A stretch of 60,642 nt of DNA, from positions 1 through 60,642 of the forward strand of contig JAFWVV010000030.1 in assembly GCA_017518225.1 (NCBI GenBank), written 5' to 3'. The DNA comes from Oscillospiraceae bacterium (GTDB taxonomy: Bacteria > Bacillota > Clostridia > Oscillospirales > Oscillospiraceae). The notes beneath the pieces are model-generated. The model made no database searches. It was not told the DNA's origin and saw nothing but the letters and a program-made list of their open reading frames with translations. Positions 15,711 to 23,735 of the stretch are shown piece after piece (the stretch's first letter is position 1; each line of letters begins with the position of its first letter). The translations under genes and the position numbers were made by a program.

Positions 15711-16442
15711 TCAGCTCAAATTTCCCGTGGCGTACATCAGCGCCGTGACGGCGACGACGGGCGCGGTTTCGCAGCGGAGGATGCGCTCGCCCATCGAGCA
15801 GATATGCAGCCCGGCGATCCTGGCGAGCTTCGCCTCAAATTCCGCAAAGCCGCCCTCCGGCCCCGTGATGAGCGCGGCGCTTTGTACGGTCTTATTGGCC
15901 TCGAGCACGGCGTTGAGCGCCTCGCGCTCGCCGGTCTCGTACAAAAACAGCCCCAGATCCTTCTTCACCGCCACGTCCAGCGCCCCGGCGAAATCGCCCG
16001 CCCAGCCGACCCGGGGGATGATTCCGCGCCCGGACTGCTTGGCGGCCTCCTCGGCGATGCGCTGCCAGCGCTCCAGCTTTTTCTCCGGCTTGTCCGGCCG
16101 CGCCACACAGCGATCCGACTGGAAAAACAGGATCTCGGAGGCGCCCGCCTCGACACATTTCTGGATGATATAGTCGGTCTTGTCGCCCTTGGGCAGGCCG
16201 CAGAGCACCGTGACGGCGACGCTCGGCTCGGCCGGGCAGGGAACGACCTCGATCACCTCGGCCTCGACCTGCTCCTTGTCGGCGTAGACGAGGCGGCACT
16301 TATAGTCCGTGCCCTGCCCGTCGCAGAGAATCACGTCCTCGCCCGGGCGCAGGCGCAGCACGCGCACATGCTCGGCGTCCCGGCCGCGCAAAACCGCCAT
16401 GCCGCCGGCGAGATTGGTGCCGGCAATGAAAAATCTTGGCAT
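15711..16442 (-). CDS. rsmE: 16S rRNA (uracil-1498-N3)-methyltransferase
   Basis: The 243-residue SPOUT-type methyltransferase shows the RsmE landmarks: MPRFFIAG at the N-terminus, HVRVLRLRPGED in the PUA-like part, KGDKTDYIIQKCVEAGASEI, IGPEGG-type ITGPEGGF, and the knot segment SMGERILRCETAPVVAVTAL. It methylates U1498 in the 30S decoding region. A GGGAGG site precedes ATG 16442. PrmA, its frequent partner, is not next to it here. Confidence 0.94.
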   Translation of the reverse strand: MPRFFIAGTNLAGGMAVLRGRDAEHVRVLRLRPGEDVILCDGQGTDYKCRLVYADKEQVEAEVIEVVPCPAEPSVAVTVLCGLPKGDKTDYIIQKCVEAGASEILFFQSDRCVARPDKPEKKLERWQRIAEEAAKQSGRGIIPRVGWAGDFAGALDVAVKKDLGLFLYETGEREALNAVLEANKTVQSAALITGPEGGFAEFEAKLARIAGLHICSMGERILRCETAPVVAVTALMYATGNLS

Positions 16443-16556
16443 TGATAAGAGCCTCCCGTCTGCTCTGTTTTCTTTTTCTCATTATCTCATATCTCACACC
16501 GCTTTGCAAGCCTTTGCATAGGATGGTGCGGGCAAATGGAGAGAGGAGCGAGAAGA

Positions 16557-16799
16557 ATGCGAGAGCAAGCATGGGGAAATCTCAATCATTTTGAGCGCGT
16601 CTGGCGGCGTGTGACCGGCGGCGCCGACCGCAGGCCGCCTGCACCGTGGATGCCGCCGCCCCCGCCGCCAAGGCCGGGGCCTGGCATGCCGCCGCCCCCG
16701 CCCCCACCGGGGCCGGGCATGCCGCCGCCCCCACCGCCGCTGATGCCGAAAAAAAACAGGCGCTGCTGCCATCAGCGTTTTGGGCCGCGCCCCTGGTGA
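16557..16799 (+). CDS. Small polyproline protein
   Basis: This 80-residue basic protein starts MREQAWGNLNHFERVWRRVT and then consists of runs of six or seven prolines separated by short Gly/Met spacers (MPPPPPPPGPGM type repeats), ending in a Cys/Arg-rich tail (KKNRRCCHQRFGPRPW). The start at 16557 follows a GGAG site; an upstream ATG at 16536 lacks one. Translation of such proline runs would need EF-P. I do not recognise a family. The strongly skewed C-rich DNA leaves some doubt that it is expressed. Confidence 0.55.
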   Translation: MREQAWGNLNHFERVWRRVTGGADRRPPAPWMPPPPPPRPGPGMPPPPPPPGPGMPPPPPPLMPKKNRRCCHQRFGPRPW

Positions 16800-16819
16800 G
16801 CGGAAACGAGTAAAAATCG

Positions 16820-16847
16820 ATCCCCCGCCGCGTTTACGGCGGGGGAT
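16820..16847. terminator. GC-rich hairpin, possible terminator
   Basis: The 11-bp stem ATCCCCCGCCG / CGGCGGGGGAT follows the polyproline gene. It has no clear T-run on the plus strand. Confidence 0.55.
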
Positions 16848-16874
16848 TATCATGCGCTGCTTCTGAAAAAAGGC

Positions 16875-16937
16875 TTGACAGCCGCGACGGTTTGTGTTAT
16901 CTTAACTGTGCTAATGAAAATAATACAGTTAGTACAC
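16875..16937 (+). promoter_or_regulatory. Promoter and candidate GntR operator
   Basis: TTGACA (16875-16880) and TATCTT (16898-16903) are 17 bases apart. Directly after the -10 lie AACTGT (16904-16909) and its complement ACAGTT (16925-16930), plus GTGCTAA / TTAGTAC arms. The position over the transcription start fits repression by the GntR protein encoded next. Confidence 0.65.
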
Positions 16938-16952
16938 AAGGAGGCGCTGCCG

Positions 16953-17318
16953 ATGATTCCAATCAATTACCGCGATCCGCGGCCGATCTACGAGCAGGTA
17001 AAGGACGGCTTTCGCCGCCTGATCCTGAACGGGGTGCTGCCGCCGGACAGCAAGCTGCCCTCGGTGCGGGAGCTGGCGGGACAGCTCGCCATCAACCCCA
17101 ACACGATCCAGCGCGCCTACCGGGAGCTGGAGGCCGAGGGCTGCATCTGCTCGGCGCCGGGGCGGGGCAGCTTCGTCTGTCAGATCGACGCGGCCAAACT
17201 CACCCGGCAGAGAGAACTGACCGAAGCTTTGAAGGGCGCGGCGCGCGAGCTGCGCGCGCTGGGGCTGGATGAGCAGACGCTGATCGCGATGATCAAGGAG
17301 GAGACAAGCCATGATTGA
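16953..17318 (+). CDS. GntR family regulator, YtrA type
   Basis: The 121-residue protein has the GntR winged helix (PIYEQVKDGFRRLI ... LPSVRELAGQLAINPNTIQRAYRELEAEG) and only a short C-terminal helix, as in the YtrA subfamily that controls adjacent ABC transporters. AAGGAG precedes ATG 16953. It overlaps the ATPase gene by 8 bases. An inverted repeat at its promoter suggests autoregulation. Confidence 0.93.
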   Translation: MIPINYRDPRPIYEQVKDGFRRLILNGVLPPDSKLPSVRELAGQLAINPNTIQRAYRELEAEGCICSAPGRGSFVCQIDAAKLTRQRELTEALKGAARELRALGLDEQTLIAMIKEETSHD

Positions 17319-18204
17319 AACGAGAGAACTGGTCAAGAGCTTTGAGGGCTTTCACGCGCTGGACGGGCTGAATTTGTCCGTGCCTGCGGGCGCGGTCTAC
17401 GGGCTGGTCGGACCGAACGGCGCGGGAAAATCCACGCTGATCCGCCATTTGACGGGCATCTACCGGCAGGACGGCGGAGAGGTGACGATCGACGGGCAGC
17501 CGGTGTACGAAAACCCGGCGGTCAAGGCGCGCATCGCCTATATCCCGGATGAGATCTTCTATTACAACCAGGCCAGCATCCGCGATATGAAAACCCTGGC
17601 GAAAAGCGAGTTTCCACGCTTTGACGAGGCGCGCTGGAAAGCCCTGGGGCAGATCTTCGAGCTGGACGAGCGCGCGCCGATGCGCAAGCTCTCCAAGGGC
17701 ATGCAAAAGCAGGCGGCCTTCTGGATCGCCTTGAGCCAGCGCCCGGACTTTATCATCCTGGACGAGCCCGTGGACGGCCTCGATCCGGTGATGCGCCGGC
17801 GCATCTGGAGCGCGCTGATGGCCGATGTGGAGGAGAGCGGCACAACGGTGCTGGTGTCCTCGCACAATCTGCGCGAGCTGGAGGACGTGTGCGACCACGT
17901 GGGCATCATGAAAAGCGGAAAAATGCTGATCGAGCGCTCGCTGAGCGAGCTGCAGGACAATCTGGTGAAGATCCAGCTGGCCTATCCGGACGGCGGCGCG
18001 CTGCCGGAAGGGCTGGAGATCCTGCATCAAAGCAGCACCGGGCGGCTGCAGCAGCTCATTCTGCGCGGCAGCGCGGTGGAGCTGCAGGCGCGTATCGCGG
18101 CGACAAATCCGCTGTTTTTGGATCTGGTGCCCTTGAGTCTGGAGGAGATCTTTATTTACGAACTGGGAGGTGTCGAGCATGAAATCGCGAACGAAGTTCT
18201 TTGA
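17311..18204 (+). CDS. ABC transporter ATP-binding protein
   Basis: The 297-residue ATPase has Walker A GPNGAGKST, a signature LSKGMQKQ (the usual GG is KG, common in this subfamily), Walker B IILDEPVDGLD and the switch His in LVSSHNLREL. It follows the GntR gene with an 8-base overlap and overlaps the permease gene by 26 bases. The substrate is unknown; YtrA-controlled transporters often respond to cell-envelope stress. Confidence 0.93.
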   Translation: MIETRELVKSFEGFHALDGLNLSVPAGAVYGLVGPNGAGKSTLIRHLTGIYRQDGGEVTIDGQPVYENPAVKARIAYIPDEIFYYNQASIRDMKTLAKSEFPRFDEARWKALGQIFELDERAPMRKLSKGMQKQAAFWIALSQRPDFIILDEPVDGLDPVMRRRIWSALMADVEESGTTVLVSSHNLRELEDVCDHVGIMKSGKMLIERSLSELQDNLVKIQLAYPDGGALPEGLEILHQSSTGRLQQLILRGSAVELQARIAATNPLFLDLVPLSLEEIFIYELGGVEHEIANEVL

Positions 18205-20056
18205 TCGGGGGATCGCCCGCAATTTCCTGCGCCGCTTCTGGCCGCTCTGGACGGGCTATCTCGTGCTGATCCTTTTGCTGCTGCCAGCGGCGCTGCCAAA
18301 CAATCTGCGCTATGTGACCGAGGGCTTGCGCCCCGTGCTGGATCGAACCGTGCTGGAAAGCGGCCGTTCTATGGTCGGTCTTGCTTTCTTTGTGGGCGTC
18401 GCCGTGGCGATGGCGATGTTTCACTATCTTTATCAGACGCGAAGCTGCAGCCTCATGCACAGCCTGCCGCTGCGTCGCGAGACTCTGTTTTTCACGGCCT
18501 ATCTGACGGGGCTTGTGCCGCTGCTGCTGGCCGATCTGCTGGCGGCGGGCGTGACGGCGCTGCTGTATATGCCGGGCGGCTATGTGACAGGCTGGGCGCT
18601 GTTGCGCTGGCTGGCGCTGAGCGCGCTGGGTAAGCTTGTGTTTTATAACTTCGCCGTGTTCTGCGCGATGCTCACCGGCAATTTGATCGTGCTGCCTGCG
18701 GTCTACGCGGTGCTGAATTTCACGGCCTTTGTCGCCGAGGGCTGCGTGTGGGAGCTGCTGGAGGATTTGGTCTACGGCGTCAGCGGCGTGCGCGGCTCGC
18801 TGTTCTGGCTGTCGCCGCCGGTGGCGCTGGTAGAGAAGCTGTGCGTGAGAGAGCTGACACAGTTGGTCGATGGTCAGATCGTCTATGTGGAGGACGTCTA
18901 TTGCGTCACGGGCTTTGGGCTGCTTGCGATCTATGCGGCGGTAAGCCTGCTGCTGTTGGGCGTGGCCTTTTGGCTCTATCGACGCCGCCAGATGGAGACG
19001 GCGACGGATGTGGTGGCCGTTCCCGTGCTCAAGCCGGTATTCAAATACTGCCTGAGCTTCGGTACGGCGCTGGTTTTCGCAACCGTGGTCAACAGCCTTG
19101 TTTTCCAGTATCAGGTCAGCGGTTGGACGCTGGCGGGGATTCTGCTGCTCTTACTGCTGATCGGCGCCTTGATCGGCTATTTTGCCGCCGAAATGCTGAT
19201 CCGAAAGACCCTGGCGGTTTTTCGCGGGCATTGGCGGGGCTATGCGGTCGTCGCCGCCGTACTGACGCTGCTGCTCGTGGTGACGGAGGCGGACGTCGTC
19301 GGCTTTGAAAAGCGCCTGCCCGATCCGAAAGAGGTGCAGCAGGTCTATCTCAACGGCTCGGTATCGCTGGAAGAACCGGAGAATATTGCGGCCGTTATCG
19401 AGCTGCACCGGCATTTCATCGAGGAAAAGCAGCGGCTGGAGGAGGAAAACGGCGGCTATGAGCTGAGATTGGACTATTTTCTGGACAACGGGAAGGTGCT
19501 TCAGCGTCGGTATACGATGCTGCTGGACGAAGAGCTGGCAGGGGAGATCGGACAGGAGTGGATGGCGCTGCTCAACTGCCCGGAGGCCGTGCAGAATCGT
19601 CTGCAGCAGCGGATGAATCGCTATATGCGGACAAATGGGGAGCTTGTGAAAGCATCCATAGTGATTTCCGGCGGCACGGTCTATCGCCTGCGCATGGACG
19701 ATTACAACGGCGTGGTCTGGGAGCCGGCGGCGGAGCTGAGCGCCGCGCAGACGCAGGCGCTTTACGAACAGGGCGTGCTGGCCGACGCGAGAGAGAGCCG
19801 GATCGGACGGGTGTATTTCTACGACGAGGCCGATGCGAGCATTATGAGCAATCTGATCATCAGCATTGAGCTTCGTGAAGAAAACCTTAAGGGTGACGGC
19901 GTCTATGCTGCCGACATCGTCAACCTGAACGTGGAGATGGGCTCGACCGAGACATTGAAATATCTGCGCGAGGAGCTTGGATTGGAGGCTGTCTCGCAGG
20001 CCGAGGCCGGGCTGGGCGAGTACGGCCACGTTGCCAACGGCGGCTTCTGGTGGTAA
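18179..20056 (+). CDS. ABC-2 type membrane protein with large external domain
   Basis: The 625-residue protein starts MKSRTKFFDRGIARNFLRRF. It has about six TM segments in residues 20-290 (GYLVLILLLLPAALP, VGLAFFVGVAVAMAM, LAIYAAVSLLLLGVAFWLY) and further ones around residues 290-380. An acidic soluble domain of some 240 residues follows (from about 385) with no second helix bundle. It is the partner of the upstream ATPase. I chose ATG 18179 for the GGGAGG site 8 bases upstream; a GTG at 18170 is possible. The soluble tail may bind the substrate or a surface partner. Confidence 0.85.
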   Translation: MKSRTKFFDRGIARNFLRRFWPLWTGYLVLILLLLPAALPNNLRYVTEGLRPVLDRTVLESGRSMVGLAFFVGVAVAMAMFHYLYQTRSCSLMHSLPLRRETLFFTAYLTGLVPLLLADLLAAGVTALLYMPGGYVTGWALLRWLALSALGKLVFYNFAVFCAMLTGNLIVLPAVYAVLNFTAFVAEGCVWELLEDLVYGVSGVRGSLFWLSPPVALVEKLCVRELTQLVDGQIVYVEDVYCVTGFGLLAIYAAVSLLLLGVAFWLYRRRQMETATDVVAVPVLKPVFKYCLSFGTALVFATVVNSLVFQYQVSGWTLAGILLLLLLIGALIGYFAAEMLIRKTLAVFRGHWRGYAVVAAVLTLLLVVTEADVVGFEKRLPDPKEVQQVYLNGSVSLEEPENIAAVIELHRHFIEEKQRLEEENGGYELRLDYFLDNGKVLQRRYTMLLDEELAGEIGQEWMALLNCPEAVQNRLQQRMNRYMRTNGELVKASIVISGGTVYRLRMDDYNGVVWEPAAELSAAQTQALYEQGVLADARESRIGRVYFYDEADASIMSNLIISIELREENLKGDGVYAADIVNLNVEMGSTETLKYLREELGLEAVSQAEAGLGEYGHVANGGFWW

Positions 20057-20073
20057 AGGCTTGGGAAAAAACA

Positions 20074-20104
20074 CCGGGGATTTGACGTCATGCCAAATCC
20101 CCGG
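20074..20104. terminator. Bidirectional terminator
   Basis: The stem CCGGGGATTT / AAATCCCCGG is followed by CTGTTTTCTGTTTTC and lies between the convergent ABC operon and peptidase genes. Confidence 0.8.
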
Positions 20105-20125
20105 CTGTTTTCTGTTTTCGCCGTT

Positions 20126-21883
20126 TTACAAGCCCAGCACCTCGCGGGCAAGCGCGGCAATGGCGCTGATGCGCCCGGCGTCAAAGGGGCTCTGGAAGCC
20201 GCCTTCGTCCACAAGACCCATGAGCCCTGTGAAATCACGCTCCAGCGAGGAGAGATAACGCTCCGTGCCCGCGCCGCTTTGCGCCTGCTCCAGCGCGTAG
20301 ATCTGCATGGCAAGGTCGTTGGAAACGGGATAGCTGACGACGTAGAAGGGCTGTTCAAAAAAGTGGACGATGTCCACCCAGCTCAAGGCGTAAAAGGCGT
20401 CGTAGTAGCCGTCGTAGTAGCCGTAGTCGACGGCGGTACGGCGTGCGATTTCGTTGATCGCTTCTGCATTGAGATTTTCTGCGCCGAGGGCGTAGACCTC
20501 ATGCTCAAAGGCGGCGAAGGAGGCCTGCTGTACGTACATTTCCACGGTGTCGATCATCTTGACGCGCGCGAGGTTTTCTACCTCGTCCTCGTCGAGCTGC
20601 TCGCGCAGCTGTGAGAGCGTCAGATACTCCATCGCCTGTGAGTAGACTTCGGCGAGGTCGATGGTCTCATAGGCGTTTTCGTTGACGTAGGCGTCGCAAT
20701 AGTGGCCGAACTCATGCGCGAGACTGAGGATGTCGTCGCTGCTGCCGTCGGCGTCGAGAAACAGGAAGGGCGCCTCGTAGTCGGATAAATAGGTCTGGAA
20801 GGACATATTGGCCTTGCGCGCATCGACGGACAGATCGCAAAGCTCATAGTCCGTCATGAAACGAAAAGCATCCGCCACTTTCCCGCCGATATTCTCGGCT
20901 GCGCTGCCGATCAGCTCGCGCAGCGTCGCCTCGCTTACGCGCCCGATCCAGACCTGATTGGGGACGGCGCTGACGGCCAAATCCCGGTAAAGCGGGACGA
21001 GCTCCTGCCGGATATCCTCCAGATAGAGCGCCGCCTGTTCGCTCGTGTAGTCGCGCTCATAGCCGTAGAGATACTGCATTTGCTCGTAGCTGTCGTAGCC
21101 GAGCAGCGCCGCCTGCTGCTCACGGTTGGCAATCAGGCGGATGAAGAGATCGGCGTAGCGTTCGTTGTACTGCTCGTAGTAGGCGGTGACCGCCTGGTTA
21201 TAGGCGCTGCCGCTGAGGGTCTGGATCAGCTCGTTGATCGAGCGTTCTTTGCCGCGCCATTCAATGACCGGATCGGCCGACAAAGCGCGATATTCGGCGA
21301 TCAGCGCGCTCTCGGCCTGCATCAGCGCGACCATTTCGTCGCTGTAGACGGACTGGCTCCTGTCGCTGTACTGCTCGACAAAGCCCTCCCAGAAATACTT
21401 TTGCTCCAGCGTTTTCGCCATGGGGGAGGCGGCGCAGGTATAGTACAAGTTGTCAATCGCCTGCTGCAGGGATGCGTAGTTCTCCGAGCACCAGAGGTAT
21501 TCCTGCGCGTAGTATTCGTCGTTGAGATTCTGACAGCAGCGGATATCTGCGATCACGTACATGGTATCAAAATGATAGTAAAAGTCGAAGCACTCATCCA
21601 GCAGCGCCTCCACCTCGCGATAGGGCTTTTTGGCGTTCATGGCCTGCGCCGCGCGTTCGATGCGCGCCTCCAGCTCCGACAGCGCCGGGCGCTCGTAGGG
21701 CATATCGCGAAAGCGCGGCATGCTGTCCTCGTCGCGTTCGATTGTCTCGATGCGCTTTTGCGCCAGACCGATGCGCGCCATTTGTTCGTCCAGCATGTCG
21801 GGCAGGGAGGAATAGCGGCTGCAGCCGGTGAGCAGCAGCAGACACAGCAGCGACGCCAGCAGCGCGGATAAGCGTTTTTTCAT
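20126..21883 (-). CDS. M3-like zinc peptidase lipoprotein
   Basis: The 585-residue protein begins MKKRLSALLASLLCLLLLTG followed by Cys, a lipoprotein signal, so it should face outward. The zinc motif HEFGH (in LAHEFGHYCDAYVNE) and a downstream Glu in EVYSQAMEYL match gluzincin peptidases of the M3 oligoendopeptidase type. The helical N-terminal half and length are also consistent with M3. Most M3 enzymes are cytoplasmic, so a lipid-anchored one is less usual. The start at 21883 is chosen for the signal peptide, with AAAGGA upstream. Confidence 0.85.
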   Translation of the reverse strand: MKKRLSALLASLLCLLLLTGCSRYSSLPDMLDEQMARIGLAQKRIETIERDEDSMPRFRDMPYERPALSELEARIERAAQAMNAKKPYREVEALLDECFDFYYHFDTMYVIADIRCCQNLNDEYYAQEYLWCSENYASLQQAIDNLYYTCAASPMAKTLEQKYFWEGFVEQYSDRSQSVYSDEMVALMQAESALIAEYRALSADPVIEWRGKERSINELIQTLSGSAYNQAVTAYYEQYNERYADLFIRLIANREQQAALLGYDSYEQMQYLYGYERDYTSEQAALYLEDIRQELVPLYRDLAVSAVPNQVWIGRVSEATLRELIGSAAENIGGKVADAFRFMTDYELCDLSVDARKANMSFQTYLSDYEAPFLFLDADGSSDDILSLAHEFGHYCDAYVNENAYETIDLAEVYSQAMEYLTLSQLREQLDEDEVENLARVKMIDTVEMYVQQASFAAFEHEVYALGAENLNAEAINEIARRTAVDYGYYDGYYDAFYALSWVDIVHFFEQPFYVVSYPVSNDLAMQIYALEQAQSGAGTERYLSSLERDFTGLMGLVDEGGFQSPFDAGRISAIAALAREVLGL

Positions 21884-21956
21884 GGGCTTTTGCGTCCTTT
21901 CCAAAGACTTCTTTCAGTTTATCATATTTCGGGTAAAAGGAAAAGCAGAAAATCTA

Positions 21957-21985
21957 TTGAATTCGAGAGAGCATTCCCCTATAAT
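21957..21985 (+). promoter_or_regulatory. Promoter of Mn-pyrophosphatase gene
   Basis: TTGAAT (21957-21962) and TATAAT (21980-21985) are 17 bases apart, 55 bases upstream of the start codon. Confidence 0.7.
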
Positions 21986-22039
21986 ATCAGTATCATACGG
22001 ACAAACAGAGGGGAGCCCCCAAAAAAAGGAGCGTGCTTG

Positions 22040-23650
22040 ATGAGCGACATTTTTGTGACCGGACACCGCAACCCGGATACCGATTCCATCGTGGCGTCCA
22101 TCGCCTATGCCAGCCTGCGCAATTCCCTTGGCGACCGGGAATACCGCGCCGGGCGTCTCGGCGCGGTCAACGACGAGACGCAAAAGCTGCTGGATCGCTT
22201 CGGCTTCGAGGCGCCCACGCTGATCAAAAACATGCGCACGCAGGTACGGGATCTGGACTATGACCGCCCGCCGGCGCTCAACCGTTCTGTAACCATGGAT
22301 CTGGCCTGGCACACCCTGCGCGACAGCCAGCTGACCGCCGTGCCCATCACGCAGGATGACGGGACGCTGTTCGGCATGCTCTCCGCCGGGGATATCGCCG
22401 CCTATGACATGCAGACCATCCAGGTCAACCGCGTGGAGGACGTGCCGCTGTTTAACCTCTTGAGCGTGCTGGAGGGAACGCTGGTCAATGAGTACGGGGT
22501 GTCTGCCAGTACCGTGACGGGCGAGATTTTTATTGCGCTGCCGCAAAACTATGACGATCCGGCGCTGGTCAATCCCGAGAGCATCCTGATCTGCGGCAGC
22601 CAGCCCGAGGTCATTGAGCGCGCGATTGCCGCGGGCGTCGGCTGCCTGATCGTCTGCCGCTCGGACATCCGGCAGGAATGGATGAACTGCCGGAGCGGCA
22701 CCTGCATCATCTCTACGCCCCTGTCCGCGCGCCGCGCCAGCCGCATCATCTATCAGGCGCTGCCGGTGGAGCGCGTGTGCGAGAAGAAAGAGATCGTGGC
22801 CTTCCATCTGGGCGACTATCTGGACGACGTGCGCGAGATCATGGCCAAGAGCCGCTATCGCAGCTATCCCGTGCTGGATGAGAACGACCGCGTCGTCGGC
22901 ACGATCTCCCGCTATCACCTGCTCAACCCCCGGCGCAAGCAGGTCGTGCTCGTCGACCACAACGAGCTGGCCCAGTCCGTGCCCGGGCTGGATCAGGCGG
23001 ATATTCTCGAAATTATCGACCACCACCGGCTGGCCGACATCCAGACCCGCCAGCCCATCCGCATGCGTAACGAGCCCGTGGGCAGCACCAACACCATCAT
23101 TACCGCCATGTATCAGGAAAACGGCGTGATGCCCTCGCCCAAAATGGCGGGGCTGATGGCCGGGGCGATTTTGTCCGATACGGTGCTGTTCAAATCGCCC
23201 ACCTGCACCAAGCGCGATATTGCCATGGCCGAGCGTCTGGCACACATCGCGGGGCTCAATCTGGACGAGCTGGGACACAGTCTATTCTCCTTCGGCGGCT
23301 GGGACAAGAGCGCCGAGGAGCTGCTGTGCGCCGACTACAAGCAGTTCCACATCTCCGGGCAGAACCTTGCCGTCAGCCAGATCACCTGCGACGACTCCGC
23401 GCAGCTGCTGACGCGCAGAGAAGAGTTTTTGCAGGTGATGCGCAAGCTGAAAAAGGAAAACGACTTCGACATGATCATCCTGATGATCACGGACGTGCTG
23501 ATGGAGGGCTCGCATCTGCTGTATATCGGCAGCGACGAGATCATTCAGCAGGCCTTTTCCGTGCAGCCGAAGGATCAGCAGGTCTTTTTGCCCAAGGTGA
23601 TGAGCCGCAAAAAACAGATCATCCCGATGCTCACCGCCCTCTGGGGATAA
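22040..23650 (+). CDS. Manganese-dependent inorganic pyrophosphatase with CBS/DRTGG insert
   Basis: This 536-residue DHH-family protein starts MSDIFVTGHRNPDTDSIVAS, with the first metal motif GHRNPDTDS. A long regulatory insert follows (about residues 70-300) with two CBS modules and a DRTGG-like segment (YGVSASTVTGEIFIALP). The DHH motif is at VDHNELAQS/IDHHRLAD, and the DHHA2 C-terminal domain follows. Enzymes of this layout hydrolyse pyrophosphate and are tuned by adenine nucleotides through the CBS pair. A TTG codon sits just before ATG 22040, but the AAAGGAG site and the family start support the ATG. Confidence 0.92.
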   Translation: MSDIFVTGHRNPDTDSIVASIAYASLRNSLGDREYRAGRLGAVNDETQKLLDRFGFEAPTLIKNMRTQVRDLDYDRPPALNRSVTMDLAWHTLRDSQLTAVPITQDDGTLFGMLSAGDIAAYDMQTIQVNRVEDVPLFNLLSVLEGTLVNEYGVSASTVTGEIFIALPQNYDDPALVNPESILICGSQPEVIERAIAAGVGCLIVCRSDIRQEWMNCRSGTCIISTPLSARRASRIIYQALPVERVCEKKEIVAFHLGDYLDDVREIMAKSRYRSYPVLDENDRVVGTISRYHLLNPRRKQVVLVDHNELAQSVPGLDQADILEIIDHHRLADIQTRQPIRMRNEPVGSTNTIITAMYQENGVMPSPKMAGLMAGAILSDTVLFKSPTCTKRDIAMAERLAHIAGLNLDELGHSLFSFGGWDKSAEELLCADYKQFHISGQNLAVSQITCDDSAQLLTRREEFLQVMRKLKKENDFDMIILMITDVLMEGSHLLYIGSDEIIQQAFSVQPKDQQVFLPKVMSRKKQIIPMLTALWG

Positions 23651-23671
23651 GATATGCCGTAGAATCCATAG

Positions 23672-23730
23672 AAAAGCACGAGGGTTGGTTTTGCGTGTTC
23701 CGGACACGCAAAACCAACCCTCGTGCTTTT
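23672..23730. terminator. Very long hairpin terminator (27-bp perfect stem)
   Basis: The left arm 23672-23698 (AAAAGCACGAGGGTTGGTTT...) pairs without mismatch to 23704-23730 around a 5-base loop, and TTTTCCTTTT follows. It lies between the convergent pyrophosphatase and GH3 genes. It far exceeds the stem length a terminator needs. Confidence 0.85.
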
Positions 23731-23735
23731 CCTTT

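Noticed and set aside
16494-16853. Arg-rich minus-strand frame opposite the polyproline gene
   Set aside because: It is the complement of the proline codons (CCG/CCC) and has no ribosome site.
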